Source: Tritonibacter aquimaris (GTDB lineage: Bacteria > Pseudomonadota > Alphaproteobacteria > Rhodobacterales > Rhodobacteraceae). Taken from it: 64,000 nt of DNA. The position numbers and the translations under genes are program-made. Below, in pieces: positions 26,853 to 36,826 of the stretch. The notes beneath the pieces were generated by a model. The model saw only the letters and a list, made by a program, of their open reading frames with translations. It was not told where the DNA came from and did not search any database. Where the stretch lies: positions 92,760 through 156,759 of the forward strand of contig NZ_WIXK01000007.1 of assembly GCF_009617595.1 (NCBI RefSeq). Reading direction: 5' to 3'. Positions within the stretch are counted from its first letter, which is position 1. Each line of letters opens with the position of its first letter.

Positions 26853-29617
26853 GATTCGGCCCGCTTCACGCCTTCTTTTATGGCTTCTTGCAGCTTGGTC
26901 TTGAGGCTGTTTTGTTTGGACACGGAATGATATTTCAGCCCAAACATGTCCTTCACATAAAACGTGTCGACCACCTGTTCGCCATAGGTCGCAATCACCG
27001 CATTGGCCACATAAACATTCATATGCGCCATGGTGCGCGCCAGATCATACAGCAGGCCGGGTCGATCGCGGGTATCGACCTCAATGATCGTATAGATCTC
27101 TGAGCCTTCATTGTCGAAGGTGATATGGGTCGGCACATTAAAGGCACGTTCGCGTTTTTTGATTTTGTCGCGCGATTTCAATGCTTCGCCCGCGATCACC
27201 TCACCACGCAGGGTTTTATGGATCATCTGCTCCAATCGGGGCAGGCGTGATGCTTCAAACGGGTGGCCATCTGCATCCTGGATCCAGAAAGCATCGGTCA
27301 CATAGCCGTCTTTGGTGGTGTATGAACGTGCATCCACCACATTGGCACCAACAAGCGCCAGCGCCCCGGCCACGCGGGAGAAGATACCGGGGTGGTCGGC
27401 CATGGCAAAACAGGCACGGGTCGCGTCACGATCATCATCTGGGTGCAATCGAATGATGACCTGACTTTGATCATCGCTTTTATGCAAGTCCCGCAACATC
27501 TGCGCAAATTCCACATGTGCTGTTACATGCAGACCCTGCCAGTAGGGGGGGTAGTGACGACCGGTCTCGCGTTTCAGATCAGCTTTTGGCCAATCCGGAA
27601 GGGTTTCCCGCAGCTTTTTCTTAGCCTCATGACCGCGCTGTTCGCGGCTTAAGGCTTCCATGCCGTTTTCCAGCATCTCGCGGGTTTGGCCGTATAGCGC
27701 CCGCAAAAGGGCAGCCTTCCAGTTGTTCCACGTGTCAGGTCCGACACCGCGAATGTCACACACGGTCAGCAGCAAAAGCAAATCAAGCCGTTTGACTGAT
27801 TTGACCGCTTTGGCAAAATCACGCACGGTGCGCGGGTCGGCAATGTCGCGTTTTTGCGCCATATCCGACATCAACAGATGGTAGCGGACCAGCCATTCCA
27901 CGGTTTCACTGTCGGCTTTGTTCAGACCTAGGCGCGGCGCCACTTTGCGGGCAATTTTTGCCCCAAGGATTGAATGATCTTCGGCACGCCCTTTGCCGAT
28001 ATCATGAAGCAGCATCGCGATGACAAGCACCTTGCGGCTCAAACCTTTGCGCAGCACTTCTGACGACAGCGGCAGCTCTTCTTCCAGTTCGCCGCGTTCA
28101 ATTGCGGCAAAATTGGCGATGACCTGAATAGTGTGCTCATCGACGGTGTAGGAATGATACATATTGAACTGCATCATCGCCACAATCGGTTCAAACTCCG
28201 GGATAAAGGCTGCGAGCACGTCGAGCTCATTCATGCGGCGCAGCGCGCGTTCCGGGTTGCCGTGTTTCAAAAGTAGATCGAGGAAGATGCGCACAGCTTC
28301 CTTGTTTCGACGCATGTCGTCATCGATCATATGCAGATTGGCAGAAACCAGGCGCATCGCATCCGGATGCAACAACATGCCGGTGCGCAGCCCTTCTTCA
28401 AACAGGCGCAGCAGGTTCAGCGGGTCTTGCAAGAACGCATCAGGATCTTCGACCTGCAGTCGGTTATGCACGACTGTATAGCCAGATTTCACGCGTGGAC
28501 GACGGCGGAAGATCCGTTCCAGCAGCGGTTCATCTTTTTGCTGGCTCGCTTCCAGCTTGGTCAGGAAGATGCGTGTGACATCGCCAACGCGCGTGGCATG
28601 GCGGAAATATTCCTGCATGAAAACTTCGACCCCGCGCCGCGCGGCAGTGTCTTTAAATCCCATGCGGTCGGCAACTTCGACCTGTTGGTCAAAGCTCAGC
28701 TGCTCGGTTGCGCGCCCAGCGGACAGATGCAGATGCGACCGCACCGCCCAGAGGAAGTTTTCCGCCTTTTCAAAGGCATCAAATTCTTCGGGCAAAAACA
28801 GGCCCAAAGAGACCAATTCACATGTTGATTGTACGCGATAGATATACTTTGCAATCCAGAACAGCGATTGCAGATCCCGCAGCCCGCCTTTGCCCTCCTT
28901 GACGTTGGGTTCCACCATATAGCGTTCACCCTGTTTCAGGTGGCGCGTCTCACGTTCGGACAGTTTGGCGGCAACGAACTCATTGGGGCTGTTGGAAAAA
29001 AGATCCCGCTCCAGCTGTTGTTCCAGATCAGCTGCAAGCGCCTCATCTCCGGTCAGGAAACGATGCTCCAACAGGGCGGTGTGAATTGTGTAGTCTTCTT
29101 TGCCGAGGCGGATGCAATCACGTATCGTTCGGCTGGAGTGACCAACCTTTAGCCGCAGATCCCACAGGATATAAAGCGAGGTTTCAATGACGCTCTCGGC
29201 CCAGGCGGTGATTTTGTAAGGCGTCAGAAACAGCAGGTCGACATCTGAAAAGGGTGCCATTTCACCGCGCCCATAGCCACCTACCGCAATAACGGCAATC
29301 CGCTCCCCTTGGGTGGGGGTGGCATTGGGGTGGAAAAGCTCGGTTGCCGCGTATAGCGCGGTACGCACGATGCAATCGGTCAGATAGCAATAAGACCGGG
29401 TGAGCGCGGCCGCCTCAAATGGCTTGGCTGCAAAGGCCTCAGCCAGCGCAGCGCGGGCAGTCTTGTTGGCGTCGCGTAAAATATCCACCACAAAGGCGCG
29501 AAGATCTGCGCCATCCGCTGTTTGGGCGTGTTCGGTGATGCGCGCTGTTACTGCGTCTCGATCAAAGATTTCCTCAGGTGCCAGTATCAGCGGCACCTGA
29601 GAGGCTGTCGTGTTCAT
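26849..29617 (-). CDS. glnD: Bifunctional [PII] uridylyltransferase/uridylyl-removing enzyme
   Basis: GlnD is the nitrogen sensor that adds UMP to PII proteins when glutamine is low and removes it when glutamine is high. Domain order in about 922 residues: nucleotidyltransferase with VGGYGRGEMAPFSDVDLLFL, HD phosphohydrolase with AMLLHDIGKG, then two ACT domains (about RACFAMADHPGIFSRVAGAL and EVDTRDRPGLLYDLARTM). I start at the ATG at 29615-29617 (MNTTASQVPL); the longer open frame overlaps the upstream gene without a good ribosome site. The upstream lpoA-like gene ends 19 bases away and murJ overlaps, making one operon. Confidence 0.94.
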   Translation of the reverse strand: MNTTASQVPLILAPEEIFDRDAVTARITEHAQTADGADLRAFVVDILRDANKTARAALAEAFAAKPFEAAALTRSYCYLTDCIVRTALYAATELFHPNATPTQGERIAVIAVGGYGRGEMAPFSDVDLLFLTPYKITAWAESVIETSLYILWDLRLKVGHSSRTIRDCIRLGKEDYTIHTALLEHRFLTGDEALAADLEQQLERDLFSNSPNEFVAAKLSERETRHLKQGERYMVEPNVKEGKGGLRDLQSLFWIAKYIYRVQSTCELVSLGLFLPEEFDAFEKAENFLWAVRSHLHLSAGRATEQLSFDQQVEVADRMGFKDTAARRGVEVFMQEYFRHATRVGDVTRIFLTKLEASQQKDEPLLERIFRRRPRVKSGYTVVHNRLQVEDPDAFLQDPLNLLRLFEEGLRTGMLLHPDAMRLVSANLHMIDDDMRRNKEAVRIFLDLLLKHGNPERALRRMNELDVLAAFIPEFEPIVAMMQFNMYHSYTVDEHTIQVIANFAAIERGELEEELPLSSEVLRKGLSRKVLVIAMLLHDIGKGRAEDHSILGAKIARKVAPRLGLNKADSETVEWLVRYHLLMSDMAQKRDIADPRTVRDFAKAVKSVKRLDLLLLLTVCDIRGVGPDTWNNWKAALLRALYGQTREMLENGMEALSREQRGHEAKKKLRETLPDWPKADLKRETGRHYPPYWQGLHVTAHVEFAQMLRDLHKSDDQSQVIIRLHPDDDRDATRACFAMADHPGIFSRVAGALALVGANVVDARSYTTKDGYVTDAFWIQDADGHPFEASRLPRLEQMIHKTLRGEVIAGEALKSRDKIKKRERAFNVPTHITFDNEGSEIYTIIEVDTRDRPGLLYDLARTMAHMNVYVANAVIATYGEQVVDTFYVKDMFGLKYHSVSKQNSLKTKLQEAIKEGVKRAES

Positions 29618-29636
29618 CGGTGACGGTTGATTCACC

Positions 29637-30809
29637 TTAGAAACCTGCGCCAGCAAAGCTTTTGGGAGCTTGATCAATGACCACAACTTGCTGGTCTTTA
29701 ATGGTCGCAACCGCAAGGCCGCGTTCGCTGGTTCCATCTGGGCGCAGGCGGAAAATACCACCGGTTCCCTGGAAGCCCGCACCCTGGGTCAGGGCCGCAG
29801 CAGTCAGTGCGTTGCCTTTGCCAGCCTGGACCAATGCGCCAATTGCTGCGACACCGTCATAGGCGAGGCCCCCGATCGGGTGCGGTGCTGCGCCATAGGT
29901 CGCGGAGTAGCGTTGTTTGAATTTCGCAGATTGTGTTGGATCCGGCAGTGCAAACCAAGCGCCTTGTACTCCAGGCAGTGACAGGGTTTGCGGCGGAATA
30001 TCCCAGCGGGTCAGGCCGATGTATTGATAGGTGTCAGTGCCAAGCCCGGCTTCTGGAAGCAGCTGTGTCAGCAGCGGCAGTGCGCCTGCGGTGGTTGCGG
30101 TGAAAAAGACCGCGTCTGCACCGTTAGAGGCCGCTGAATTGCGGATTGTGGGGATCGCGTTGATCACGCCTTGCTGTGACAGCTCATAGCTGATCGAGCC
30201 CGCTACACGCGCACTGGAAGACGCCGCGCCGCGGGTGATCGCTTCACGTCCGGCTGCGCCTGCGGGGTTGTCGCCGCTGACAACAAGAATATCAGGTTTG
30301 CCCTGTTTCGCCGCATAGCGCGTCAGGCGACGGGCCGTGTTTTCAAAGGTCGAGCCGAGCGTAAATACGTTGCCGCCTGCGATCGCTGTGTTGTTGGAAA
30401 ATGCCAAAACATTTACGCCACGCTTTGCGGCTGCAACACCGGCTGCGTTGGCTGCTTCGGCATAAAGCGGGCCCAAAATAATGCCAGCCCCATCGTTGAT
30501 CGCTTGTTCTGCCGCAGCTGCTGCGACCTCAGGATTGCCTGCGCTATCATAGACGCGCAGATCAATGGTCACGCCTTCCAGATCCGCGATTGCCATGCGC
30601 GCAGCGTTTTCAAGGCTTTGTGCCAGAACCGCATCGCCGCTCTGGGCTGAACCGCGTGGCACCAAAAGTGCTACTTTTACGGGCTTGGACGTGTTAATGA
30701 TCGGGCCGGAACCAATGGCAACGGGCTCACAGGCGGTGAGGGCCAGAGCCGAAAGTGCAAATGCGGTGCCATATGCCACCTTGCGGGCGCTCTTCAAAAC
30801 AGCAAACAT
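29637..30809 (-). CDS. Penicillin-binding protein activator, LpoA-like lipoprotein
   Basis: About 390 residues with a lipoprotein signal ending LSALALTACEP, so the cysteine near residue 24 should be lipidated and the protein anchored in the outer membrane. The remainder is a periplasmic-binding-protein fold (PVKVALLVPRGSAQSGDAVL onward), as in the C-terminal domain of LpoA and LppC-type proteins, which stimulate penicillin-binding proteins. It is divergent from rsmI and yraN; lpoA-rsmI-yraN neighbourhood is conserved in proteobacteria and supports the call. A second start at 30827 (MEHQFIM) is possible. Confidence 0.85.
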   Translation of the reverse strand: MFAVLKSARKVAYGTAFALSALALTACEPVAIGSGPIINTSKPVKVALLVPRGSAQSGDAVLAQSLENAARMAIADLEGVTIDLRVYDSAGNPEVAAAAAEQAINDGAGIILGPLYAEAANAAGVAAAKRGVNVLAFSNNTAIAGGNVFTLGSTFENTARRLTRYAAKQGKPDILVVSGDNPAGAAGREAITRGAASSSARVAGSISYELSQQGVINAIPTIRNSAASNGADAVFFTATTAGALPLLTQLLPEAGLGTDTYQYIGLTRWDIPPQTLSLPGVQGAWFALPDPTQSAKFKQRYSATYGAAPHPIGGLAYDGVAAIGALVQAGKGNALTAAALTQGAGFQGTGGIFRLRPDGTSERGLAVATIKDQQVVVIDQAPKSFAGAGF

Positions 30810-30896
30810 AATGAATTGATGCTCCATTCCTACGGCGCTCACCGCCGTGTGGGTTTCAGGGGCGAATAATAAACGACCATCAAGGCGGGTCCAGCG

Positions 30897-31757
30897 TTGA
30901 ATCACCAGAACATCCGATTGCAGCCCGGGCTGTATTTTGTTGCAACACCTATTGGCACCGCGCGTGACATCACATTGCGCGCGCTCGATATCCTGGCTTC
31001 GGCCGATGTGATTGCGGCTGAAGATACCCGCAGCCTTCGCAAGCTATTGGAAATACACGGTGTTCCACTGGGCGATAGATCGGTTGTTGCCTATCACGAC
31101 CACAGCGGCGCGGGCACGCGCAACCGTTTGATGGAGGCCATTTCACAGGGTCAGACGGTGGCCTATGCGTCCGAGGCGGGTATGCCGCTTATTGCCGATC
31201 CGGGTTATGATCTAAGCCGCGCGGCGGCTGAGGCTGGTCATCTGGTGACCTGCGCGCCGGGGGCATCTGCGGCGGTCACTGCGCTTACGCTGGCGGGTTT
31301 GCCGACGGATGCGTTCTTTTTTGCAGGGTTTTTGCCAAATGCAACGGGTGCAAGGCGCAAGCGTCTGGAGGCGCTGAAATCCGTGCCCGGTACCCTGGTG
31401 TTTTACGAATCCCCCAAACGGGTCGAGGCGAGCCTGCGGGATATGGCGGATGTCTTGGGCAATCGTCCTGCGGCCATGTGCCGTGAACTCACCAAGAAAT
31501 TCGAAGAAGTGCGCAGGTTGCCGCTCTCGGACCTTGCAGCCTCTTTGGCTGAAAAACCGGTAAAAGGTGAGATTGTGCTGCTGGTGGATCGCCAACAGGA
31601 AGTTGAGGTGAGCGCGGCCGATCTGGAAAGCGATCTGCGTGCAGCCCTTCGGGACAATTCAGTAAAGGATGCGGCGGATCTGGTGTCGAAAACCCATGAT
31701 CTGCCGCGTCGCAAGGTCTATCAACTGGCGCTGCAACTGGCCAAGGAAGACGGGTAA
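30897..31757 (+). CDS. rsmI: 16S rRNA (cytidine(1402)-2'-O)-methyltransferase
   Basis: RsmI methylates the ribose of C1402 in 16S rRNA using S-adenosylmethionine, fine-tuning the decoding centre. The 286-residue product has the family start GLYFVATPIGTARDITLRAL, AAEDTRSLRKLL and the SAM-site block YASEAGMPLIADPGYDL. Its start appears to be TTG at 30897; no ATG precedes the conserved region, and TTG 30918 is the alternative. yraN follows with no gap. Confidence 0.94.
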   Translation: MNHQNIRLQPGLYFVATPIGTARDITLRALDILASADVIAAEDTRSLRKLLEIHGVPLGDRSVVAYHDHSGAGTRNRLMEAISQGQTVAYASEAGMPLIADPGYDLSRAAAEAGHLVTCAPGASAAVTALTLAGLPTDAFFFAGFLPNATGARRKRLEALKSVPGTLVFYESPKRVEASLRDMADVLGNRPAAMCRELTKKFEEVRRLPLSDLAASLAEKPVKGEIVLLVDRQQEVEVSAADLESDLRAALRDNSVKDAADLVSKTHDLPRRKVYQLALQLAKEDG

Positions 31758-32132
31758 ATGGCCAAACGCGCTTCAGATAAAGGGGCGCGTGCCTATCGGG
31801 CGGGGCGCGCGGCCGAGGAAGCTGTTGCGCAGCGCTACCGCGATCAAGGATTTGAAATCATTGCTCAGCGTTGGCGCGGAGCCGGGGGCGAGATTGATTT
31901 GATTGTTTGCCGCGATGATCAAATCGTGTTTGTCGAAGTCAAACAAAGCCGCACCCATGCCGAGGCTGCACAACATCTGAATGGCGCGCAACAGGGGCGG
32001 ATTTACCGCGCAGCCGAGGCATTTCTAGCCAGGTATGATGGGAACAAAGAGGTGCTGATGCGCTTTGATGTGGCCCTGGTGGATCAATTTGGTGTGATCG
32101 ACGTTCTGGAAAATGCCTTTGGAATGGGGTGA
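31758..32132 (+). CDS. yraN: YraN family endonuclease-fold protein (UPF0102)
   Basis: This 124-residue protein has the restriction-endonuclease-like core: RWRGAGGEIDLIV then QIVFVEVKQS, the E...D...ExK pattern of the family. Substrate and role are unknown; a nuclease role in recombination or repair is often proposed. The ATG immediately follows the rsmI stop, so the two are co-translated. Confidence 0.9.
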   Translation: MAKRASDKGARAYRAGRAAEEAVAQRYRDQGFEIIAQRWRGAGGEIDLIVCRDDQIVFVEVKQSRTHAEAAQHLNGAQQGRIYRAAEAFLARYDGNKEVLMRFDVALVDQFGVIDVLENAFGMG

Positions 32133-32195
32133 CCCCATTGAACAACGCCCAAGCCTGCGCCATTTAGGTTTGCAACACGACAGAGGGCCAATGCC

Positions 32196-33128
32196 ATGAA
32201 AATCGCCTTTCAGATGGATCCTATCCTTGGGGTCGATATCAACGCCGACAGCAGCTTCCGCCTGGCGGAAGAAGCACAAAACCGCGGCCATGAGCTGTTT
32301 TATTATACGCCCGATCATCTGGCGTTTCAGGAAGGGCGCATTACTGCACGCGGCCATTTTATGACCGTTCAGCGCGTGGCTGAGGCCCCTGCGGTCCTGG
32401 GCGAAGAGGTTGAGGTCGATCTTGCTGATTTTGACGTGGTCTGGCTGCGCCAGGACCCGCCGTTTGATATGCATTATATCACATCGACCCATCTGCTGGA
32501 TCGCCTCAAAGGCAAGGCGCTGGTGGTGAATGACCCGTTCTGGGTGCGCAACTACCCGGAAAAACTGCTGGTGCTGGATTTCCCAGAACTGACACCGCCG
32601 ACGACCATCGCGCGTGATCTGGAAACGATTAAAGCTTTCAAAGAGAAGCATGGCGACATCATTTTGAAGCCGCTTTATGGCAATGGTGGCGCGGGTGTGT
32701 TCCGTCTTGATGCCAATGATCGCAACCTGACTTCGCTGCACGAGTTGTTCACAGGCTTTAGCCGTGAACCGCTGATCGTACAGAAATTCCTGCCGGATGT
32801 TTCAAACGGCGACAAGCGCGTGATCCTTGTGGATGGTGAACCGGTTGGCGCGATCAATCGTGTGCCCGCAGCGGGGGAAACCCGCTCCAACATGCATGTT
32901 GGCGGACGGCCCGAGAAAATCGGCCTCACCGAACGTGACCGCGAGATCTGTGCCGCGATTGGGCCTTTGTTGCGTGAAAAAGGCCAGGTCTTTGTGGGGA
33001 TCGATGTGATTGGTGACTACCTCACTGAGATCAACGTGACCTCCCCAACCGGTATTCAAGAGCTTGAGCGCTTTGACGGGGTGAATATCGCTGAAAAAGT
33101 CTGGCAGGCGATTGAGGCTAAGCTTTGA
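32196..33128 (+). CDS. gshB: Glutathione synthase
   Basis: This ATP-grasp enzyme joins gamma-glutamylcysteine and glycine, the last step of glutathione synthesis. The 310-residue chain begins [20 protein letters not shown], has the glycine-rich loop [17 protein letters not shown], and ends with the metal/substrate block [20 protein letters not shown]. Glutathione is used by the frmA product, the GST and the gamma-glutamylcyclotransferase elsewhere in the window. It follows yraN by 63 bases and abuts comM, which converges on it with adjacent stops. Confidence 0.96.
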   Translation: MKIAFQMDPILGVDINADSSFRLAEEAQNRGHELFYYTPDHLAFQEGRITARGHFMTVQRVAEAPAVLGEEVEVDLADFDVVWLRQDPPFDMHYITSTHLLDRLKGKALVVNDPFWVRNYPEKLLVLDFPELTPPTTIARDLETIKAFKEKHGDIILKPLYGNGGAGVFRLDANDRNLTSLHELFTGFSREPLIVQKFLPDVSNGDKRVILVDGEPVGAINRVPAAGETRSNMHVGGRPEKIGLTERDREICAAIGPLLREKGQVFVGIDVIGDYLTEINVTSPTGIQELERFDGVNIAEKVWQAIEAKL

Positions 33129-34637
33129 TTAAGAACTTGGGTTGAGGCGATAACTTATCGCCTCAGCTACATGTTTTGCGCTGACATCTGGCACGCTTTC
33201 AAGGTCAGCTATGGTACGCGCCACGCGCAACACCCGATGATAGCCGCGCGCAGACAGTCCAAACCGTTCTGCCGCGCGCCGCAACAGATCACGCCCCGCA
33301 TCGCAGGGGCGTGCTACCTCTTCCAGCACTCCCCCTTCGGCATCAGCGTTAAGCATCACACCTTTGATGCCTTTGTATCGCGCGGCTTGAATTTCGCGGG
33401 CGGAAGCGACGCGGATGGCCACGTCTTCTGAGCCTTCTTGCGTTGGTGGCAGATCCAGATCGCTAAACGCCACCGGGGGCACATCAATGCGAAGGTCAAA
33501 TCGATCCATCAAGGGCGCCGAGATGCGGCCCAGATAGGCCTCAGTGCATTTGGGCGCTTTGCTGCAAACGCCCCCTGTCTGGGTGAGATCGCCACAATTG
33601 CACGGGTTTGCCGCGGCCAGCAACATGAATTTACACGGGTATTTCACGTGGGCATTGGCCCGGGCCACCATGACTTCGCCGGTTTCTAGCGGCTGACGCA
33701 AGGTTTCAAGAACCGAGCGGTTAAACTCCGGCAGCTCATCCAGAAACAACACGCCATTGTGGGCGATGCTGATTTCGCCCGGCTGTGCCCGTCGACCACC
33801 GCCCACAATTGCGGGCATCGATGCCGTATGATGTGGTTCACGAAAGGGGCGGCTTCGGTTAATGCCACCCTCATCGAGCAGCCCGCACAGCGACTGGATC
33901 ATTGATGTTTCCAATGCTTCGGCCGGGGTAAGCGAGGGCAGCAACGAGGGCATCCGCGCCGCAAGCATGGATTTTCCTGAACCGGGTGGTCCAATCATCA
34001 ACATATGGTGGCGTCCTGCGGCGGCGATTTCGAGCGCGCGTTTTGCGCGTTCCTGCCCTTTTACGTCGCGCAGATTTTTCAGGTTCTGCTCTTTTTTGAC
34101 CTCGCCCGCTTCGGCGGCGGCCAATGGCATCTGGCCGGTAAAGTGGCGCACCACATCCAGCAGGGAATTTGCACCAATGACATGTGCTGCCTCCACCCAG
34201 GCGGCTTCTGCGCTGGAGGCTTTGGGGCACAGAAGCATTTTGTTTTCCGTGACCGATGTTATGGCCGCAGGCAACGCGCCGACGACAGGCATCAACTGAC
34301 CATCGAGGGAGAGCTCGCCCAGAGAAATAACCTCTGATGCGGCTTCTGGTGGGATGATCTCTATCGCCGCAAGCAAGGCCATCGCAATCGGCAGGTCAAA
34401 ATGGCTGCCTTCTTTGGGTAGGTCTGCAGGCGACAGGTTGATGGTGATACGGCGGGGCGGCAGTGCGATCGACATATTGGCAAAAGCTGCGCGCACTCGT
34501 TCGCGTGCTTCGCTTACGGCTTTGTCCGGTAAGCCTACCAGCTGAAATGCCGGCAGGCCGGGGGCCACGGCGCATTGGACTTCTACCAGCTTGGCATCAA
34601 CCCCCTGAAAGGCGACGGTATAGTTGCGTGCAATCAT
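33129..34637 (-). CDS. comM: YifB/ComM-type Mg-chelatase-like AAA+ ATPase
   Basis: About 502 residues: an N-terminal Lon-like domain, the AAA+ domain with Walker A GPPGSGKSMLAARMPS and Walker B FLDELPEF, and a C-terminal Mg-chelatase-type lid with a cysteine cluster (CNCGDLTQTGGVCSKAPKC). ComM of naturally competent bacteria is a hexameric helicase that promotes branch migration during integration of taken-up DNA. The start is the ATG at 34635-34637 (MIARNYTVAF), preceded by GGGAGGCAGGA. The stop abuts that of gshB. Confidence 0.94.
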   Translation of the reverse strand: MIARNYTVAFQGVDAKLVEVQCAVAPGLPAFQLVGLPDKAVSEARERVRAAFANMSIALPPRRITINLSPADLPKEGSHFDLPIAMALLAAIEIIPPEAASEVISLGELSLDGQLMPVVGALPAAITSVTENKMLLCPKASSAEAAWVEAAHVIGANSLLDVVRHFTGQMPLAAAEAGEVKKEQNLKNLRDVKGQERAKRALEIAAAGRHHMLMIGPPGSGKSMLAARMPSLLPSLTPAEALETSMIQSLCGLLDEGGINRSRPFREPHHTASMPAIVGGGRRAQPGEISIAHNGVLFLDELPEFNRSVLETLRQPLETGEVMVARANAHVKYPCKFMLLAAANPCNCGDLTQTGGVCSKAPKCTEAYLGRISAPLMDRFDLRIDVPPVAFSDLDLPPTQEGSEDVAIRVASAREIQAARYKGIKGVMLNADAEGGVLEEVARPCDAGRDLLRRAAERFGLSARGYHRVLRVARTIADLESVPDVSAKHVAEAISYRLNPSS

Positions 34638-34732
34638 TTCCTGCCTCCCTTGGTGGGAGACAAGCTTGGCATTCATGGTTACCGAAGTCTTAACGTGTCG
34701 TCAGCGGTGCGTTAAATCACAGCATCGTGCAG

Positions 34733-35410
34733 TCAAACGGGCCAGTCTGAGTGTGGCAGATCCAGATCATAGGGCATTGGATCATAGCTGATTTTCAGCG
34801 CCTCTTCACGCCACGCCAGCATTTCAGGCTCGGCTATCAGCGCTTCGCAATAGGCGCGATCTTCATCTGATACCGGCAGCCCGTAGCCGATGATACGCGC
34901 GGCGACAGGTGCAAAGAATACATCCGCTGCAGAATATGCACCAAACAGCCAGGGAGTTTGCGTCTTGCTCAGCTTGCGTGCGTGGGCCCAGAGCTGTGCC
35001 AAACGGTCAAGATCCTTTTGAACCGCATCTGAGACTTCAAATCCCTGCCACACATGGCGCAATTGCATAGAACATTCGCCACGCAGCGCTGCAAAGCCGC
35101 TGGCCATCTCAGAACATAGCCACCGGGCGGTTGCACGCTGCGCGAGATCTTCTGGCCAAATCCCTGCCTGCGGGTTTTCTTCAGCCAGGGTCTCCGCAAT
35201 GGCGAGGGTTTCACCAACCACCGTGCCATGAGACGTGCGCAGGGTGGGTACAAAACGCGCCGGTGCCAAAGGCGCAAGATCTGCTGCCATCGTGCCTGAA
35301 TACAACCCGGTCATATGAACCTTGTGTGGAATGTTAAATTTCTGCAGCAACAGCCAGCCACGTAGGGACCAGCTTGAAAACAAACGGTCACCAATATAAA
35401 GATCATACAT
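34733..35410 (-). CDS. Glutathione S-transferase family protein
   Basis: The 225-residue protein has the thioredoxin-like N-terminal domain (MYDLYIGDRLFSSWSLRGWL, where the Ser-Ser-Trp-Ser stretch probably supplies the glutathione-activating serine) and an all-helical C-terminal domain. The type resembles bacterial zeta/maleylacetoacetate-isomerase-like or YfcF-like enzymes; the substrate is unknown. It is the first of a minus-strand pair with comM but separated by about 95 bases. Confidence 0.85.
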   Translation of the reverse strand: MYDLYIGDRLFSSWSLRGWLLLQKFNIPHKVHMTGLYSGTMAADLAPLAPARFVPTLRTSHGTVVGETLAIAETLAEENPQAGIWPEDLAQRATARWLCSEMASGFAALRGECSMQLRHVWQGFEVSDAVQKDLDRLAQLWAHARKLSKTQTPWLFGAYSAADVFFAPVAARIIGYGLPVSDEDRAYCEALIAEPEMLAWREEALKISYDPMPYDLDLPHSDWPV

Positions 35411-35489
35411 GAAACGCTCCTCGCACTATTTTGCGAAGGCTAGCACGGTTCTCTCATATCAAGTAAATTAATATAAGTGCGCTGATTGA

Positions 35490-36068
35490 TCACAAAATTT
35501 GATTGATTGTGCCAAGCTGCCACTGCCCGCTTTTGAGCGCGATCTCGGTGATCGAGAGATTGTCGATTTTATGCGACAGTGTTTCTACAGCAGTAAAACG
35601 ACCTGCGCGCTGTACCTGCGTTAGGATTTGGCCAAAATGGCCAACCACCACCAAATTCTGCCCAGCATAAGCCTGAGCCAGATCATCAAAGGCATGATCA
35701 ACACGTGCGCGCAGCGTATTCCAGCTTTCGCCATTGGGTGAGCTGACATCGCCTGGTGTTTCCCAGAACGCGCGCAAATGATCAGGGCATTCCTGCTCAA
35801 GTTCCGCCCAGGTGCGCAATTCCCAATCCCCAAAATGCAATTCGCGCAGGCGGAGGTCGTGTTCAACCCGTTGGCGCGTGCCCTGAATGGCCGATGCGGT
35901 TTCTATAGCTCGGATAAGATCCGAACTGACCACGATCGCGTCCTTCGGGAGGTAAGCCTCTATGCGTGCAAGCGCCGCGCGGTCGCTCAGATCTGCAGGC
36001 AGGTCAGACCAGCCCACCATGGATTTTGCATGGGTAGGCCCGTGGCGCATCAGGAAAAACCGGGTCAT
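35490..36068 (-). CDS. Histidine phosphatase family protein, CobC-like
   Basis: This 192-residue histidine phosphatase has FLMRHGPTHAKS at the N-terminus, with the catalytic histidine, and a second histidine in VVVGHFGQI. In the corrinoid pathway CobC removes the phosphate from alpha-ribazole 5'-phosphate. It overlaps cobU by four bases, which supports that job. The family also includes phosphoglycerate mutase-like and SixA-like proteins, so the call is not certain. Confidence 0.78.
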   Translation of the reverse strand: MTRFFLMRHGPTHAKSMVGWSDLPADLSDRAALARIEAYLPKDAIVVSSDLIRAIETASAIQGTRQRVEHDLRLRELHFGDWELRTWAELEQECPDHLRAFWETPGDVSSPNGESWNTLRARVDHAFDDLAQAYAGQNLVVVGHFGQILTQVQRAGRFTAVETLSHKIDNLSITEIALKSGQWQLGTINQIL

Positions 36069-36604
36069 CTATCGGCCTCTTTTAATGTGAGCGGGAGGCC
36101 CGCGCTAACCAGGGTGACGCGGTCGGCGATTTCAGCAAGAGCAATATTAAGCCGCCCTTGTGCTTCGCGAAATCGTCGGGCCAGGGCGTTTTCCGGCACG
36201 ATCCCCATGCCGGTTTCATTGCTGACAATCACCAGGTCTGCGGCGCAATCAGCAATCTGTCTCAGCAGATCCGCCTGTTTTTCTGCAAGATCATGTTCGG
36301 CCAGCAGGTGATTTGTTAGCCACATTGTTGCGCAGTCCATCAGGCAAACATGATCGGCGCTCAGCGCGTTCAGAGCGCTTTCAGCTGTCCATGCTTCCTC
36401 GATGGTTGTCCACCCGGGGCCGCGCTGGACAATATGGCGATCTACCTTACTCCTCATCTCCTCATCGAAGATTTGTGAAGTCGCCCAGTAAACTCTTTCT
36501 TTTCCAGCGTTTATGCAGATTTTTTCCGCATATGCAGATTTGCCAGAGGCTGCGCCGCCAAGAATGAGTGTGACAGAACCGGACAATTTTATTACCCTGA
36601 TCAT
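36065..36604 (-). CDS. cobU: Adenosylcobinamide kinase / adenosylcobinamide-phosphate guanylyltransferase
   Basis: CobU/CobP phosphorylates adenosylcobinamide and then transfers GMP to it, activating it for attachment of the lower ligand of B12. The P-loop GGAASGKS is at about residues 16-23, and RGPGWTTIEEAW is a family block. The protein is about 179 residues. The start is uncertain: ATG 36604 lacks a good ribosome site, and TTG 36586, preceded by AGGG, is possible. The rest of the cobalamin pathway is not in this window. Confidence 0.88.
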   Translation of the reverse strand: MIRVIKLSGSVTLILGGAASGKSAYAEKICINAGKERVYWATSQIFDEEMRSKVDRHIVQRGPGWTTIEEAWTAESALNALSADHVCLMDCATMWLTNHLLAEHDLAEKQADLLRQIADCAADLVIVSNETGMGIVPENALARRFREAQGRLNIALAEIADRVTLVSAGLPLTLKEADR

Positions 36605-36771
36605 GATGAGGATGATCCTGTGGGTATCCGCTAGGCCCGTCAAAGACAAGCCCGCCCGCGCAGCTCAACATCTGCCGTTTTGGCAATATCGCGCGGGTCC
36701 CTCATCGGCAGCCACAAGACCCTCGCCGATAGGTGGCTCGAAAGATAGTGAGCCAGGTACCGGGCCCAGAC

Positions 36772-36800
36772 TGATCCAGATCTCCCCACAGGGCGTATTC
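36772..36800 (+). promoter_or_regulatory. Candidate RpoE (ECF sigma) promoter of rpoH2
   Basis: TGATCC at 36772-36777, followed by a 17-base spacer and GTATTC, resembles the RpoE promoter of Rhodobacter sphaeroides (TGATCC near -35). In that species the second RpoH is transcribed by RpoE in response to singlet oxygen. The element is 27 bases upstream of the rpoH2 start codon, a fitting distance. Confidence 0.5.
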
Positions 36801-36826
36801 GTTTAAACGGATTTTGGGGGGAAGAC

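Noticed and set aside
36605..36826. Possible cobalamin riboswitch near cobU (an AGCCAGG-like stretch at about 36750)
   Set aside because: The stretch is on the plus strand ahead of rpoH2, not in the cobU leader, and the other conserved B12-box elements are missing.
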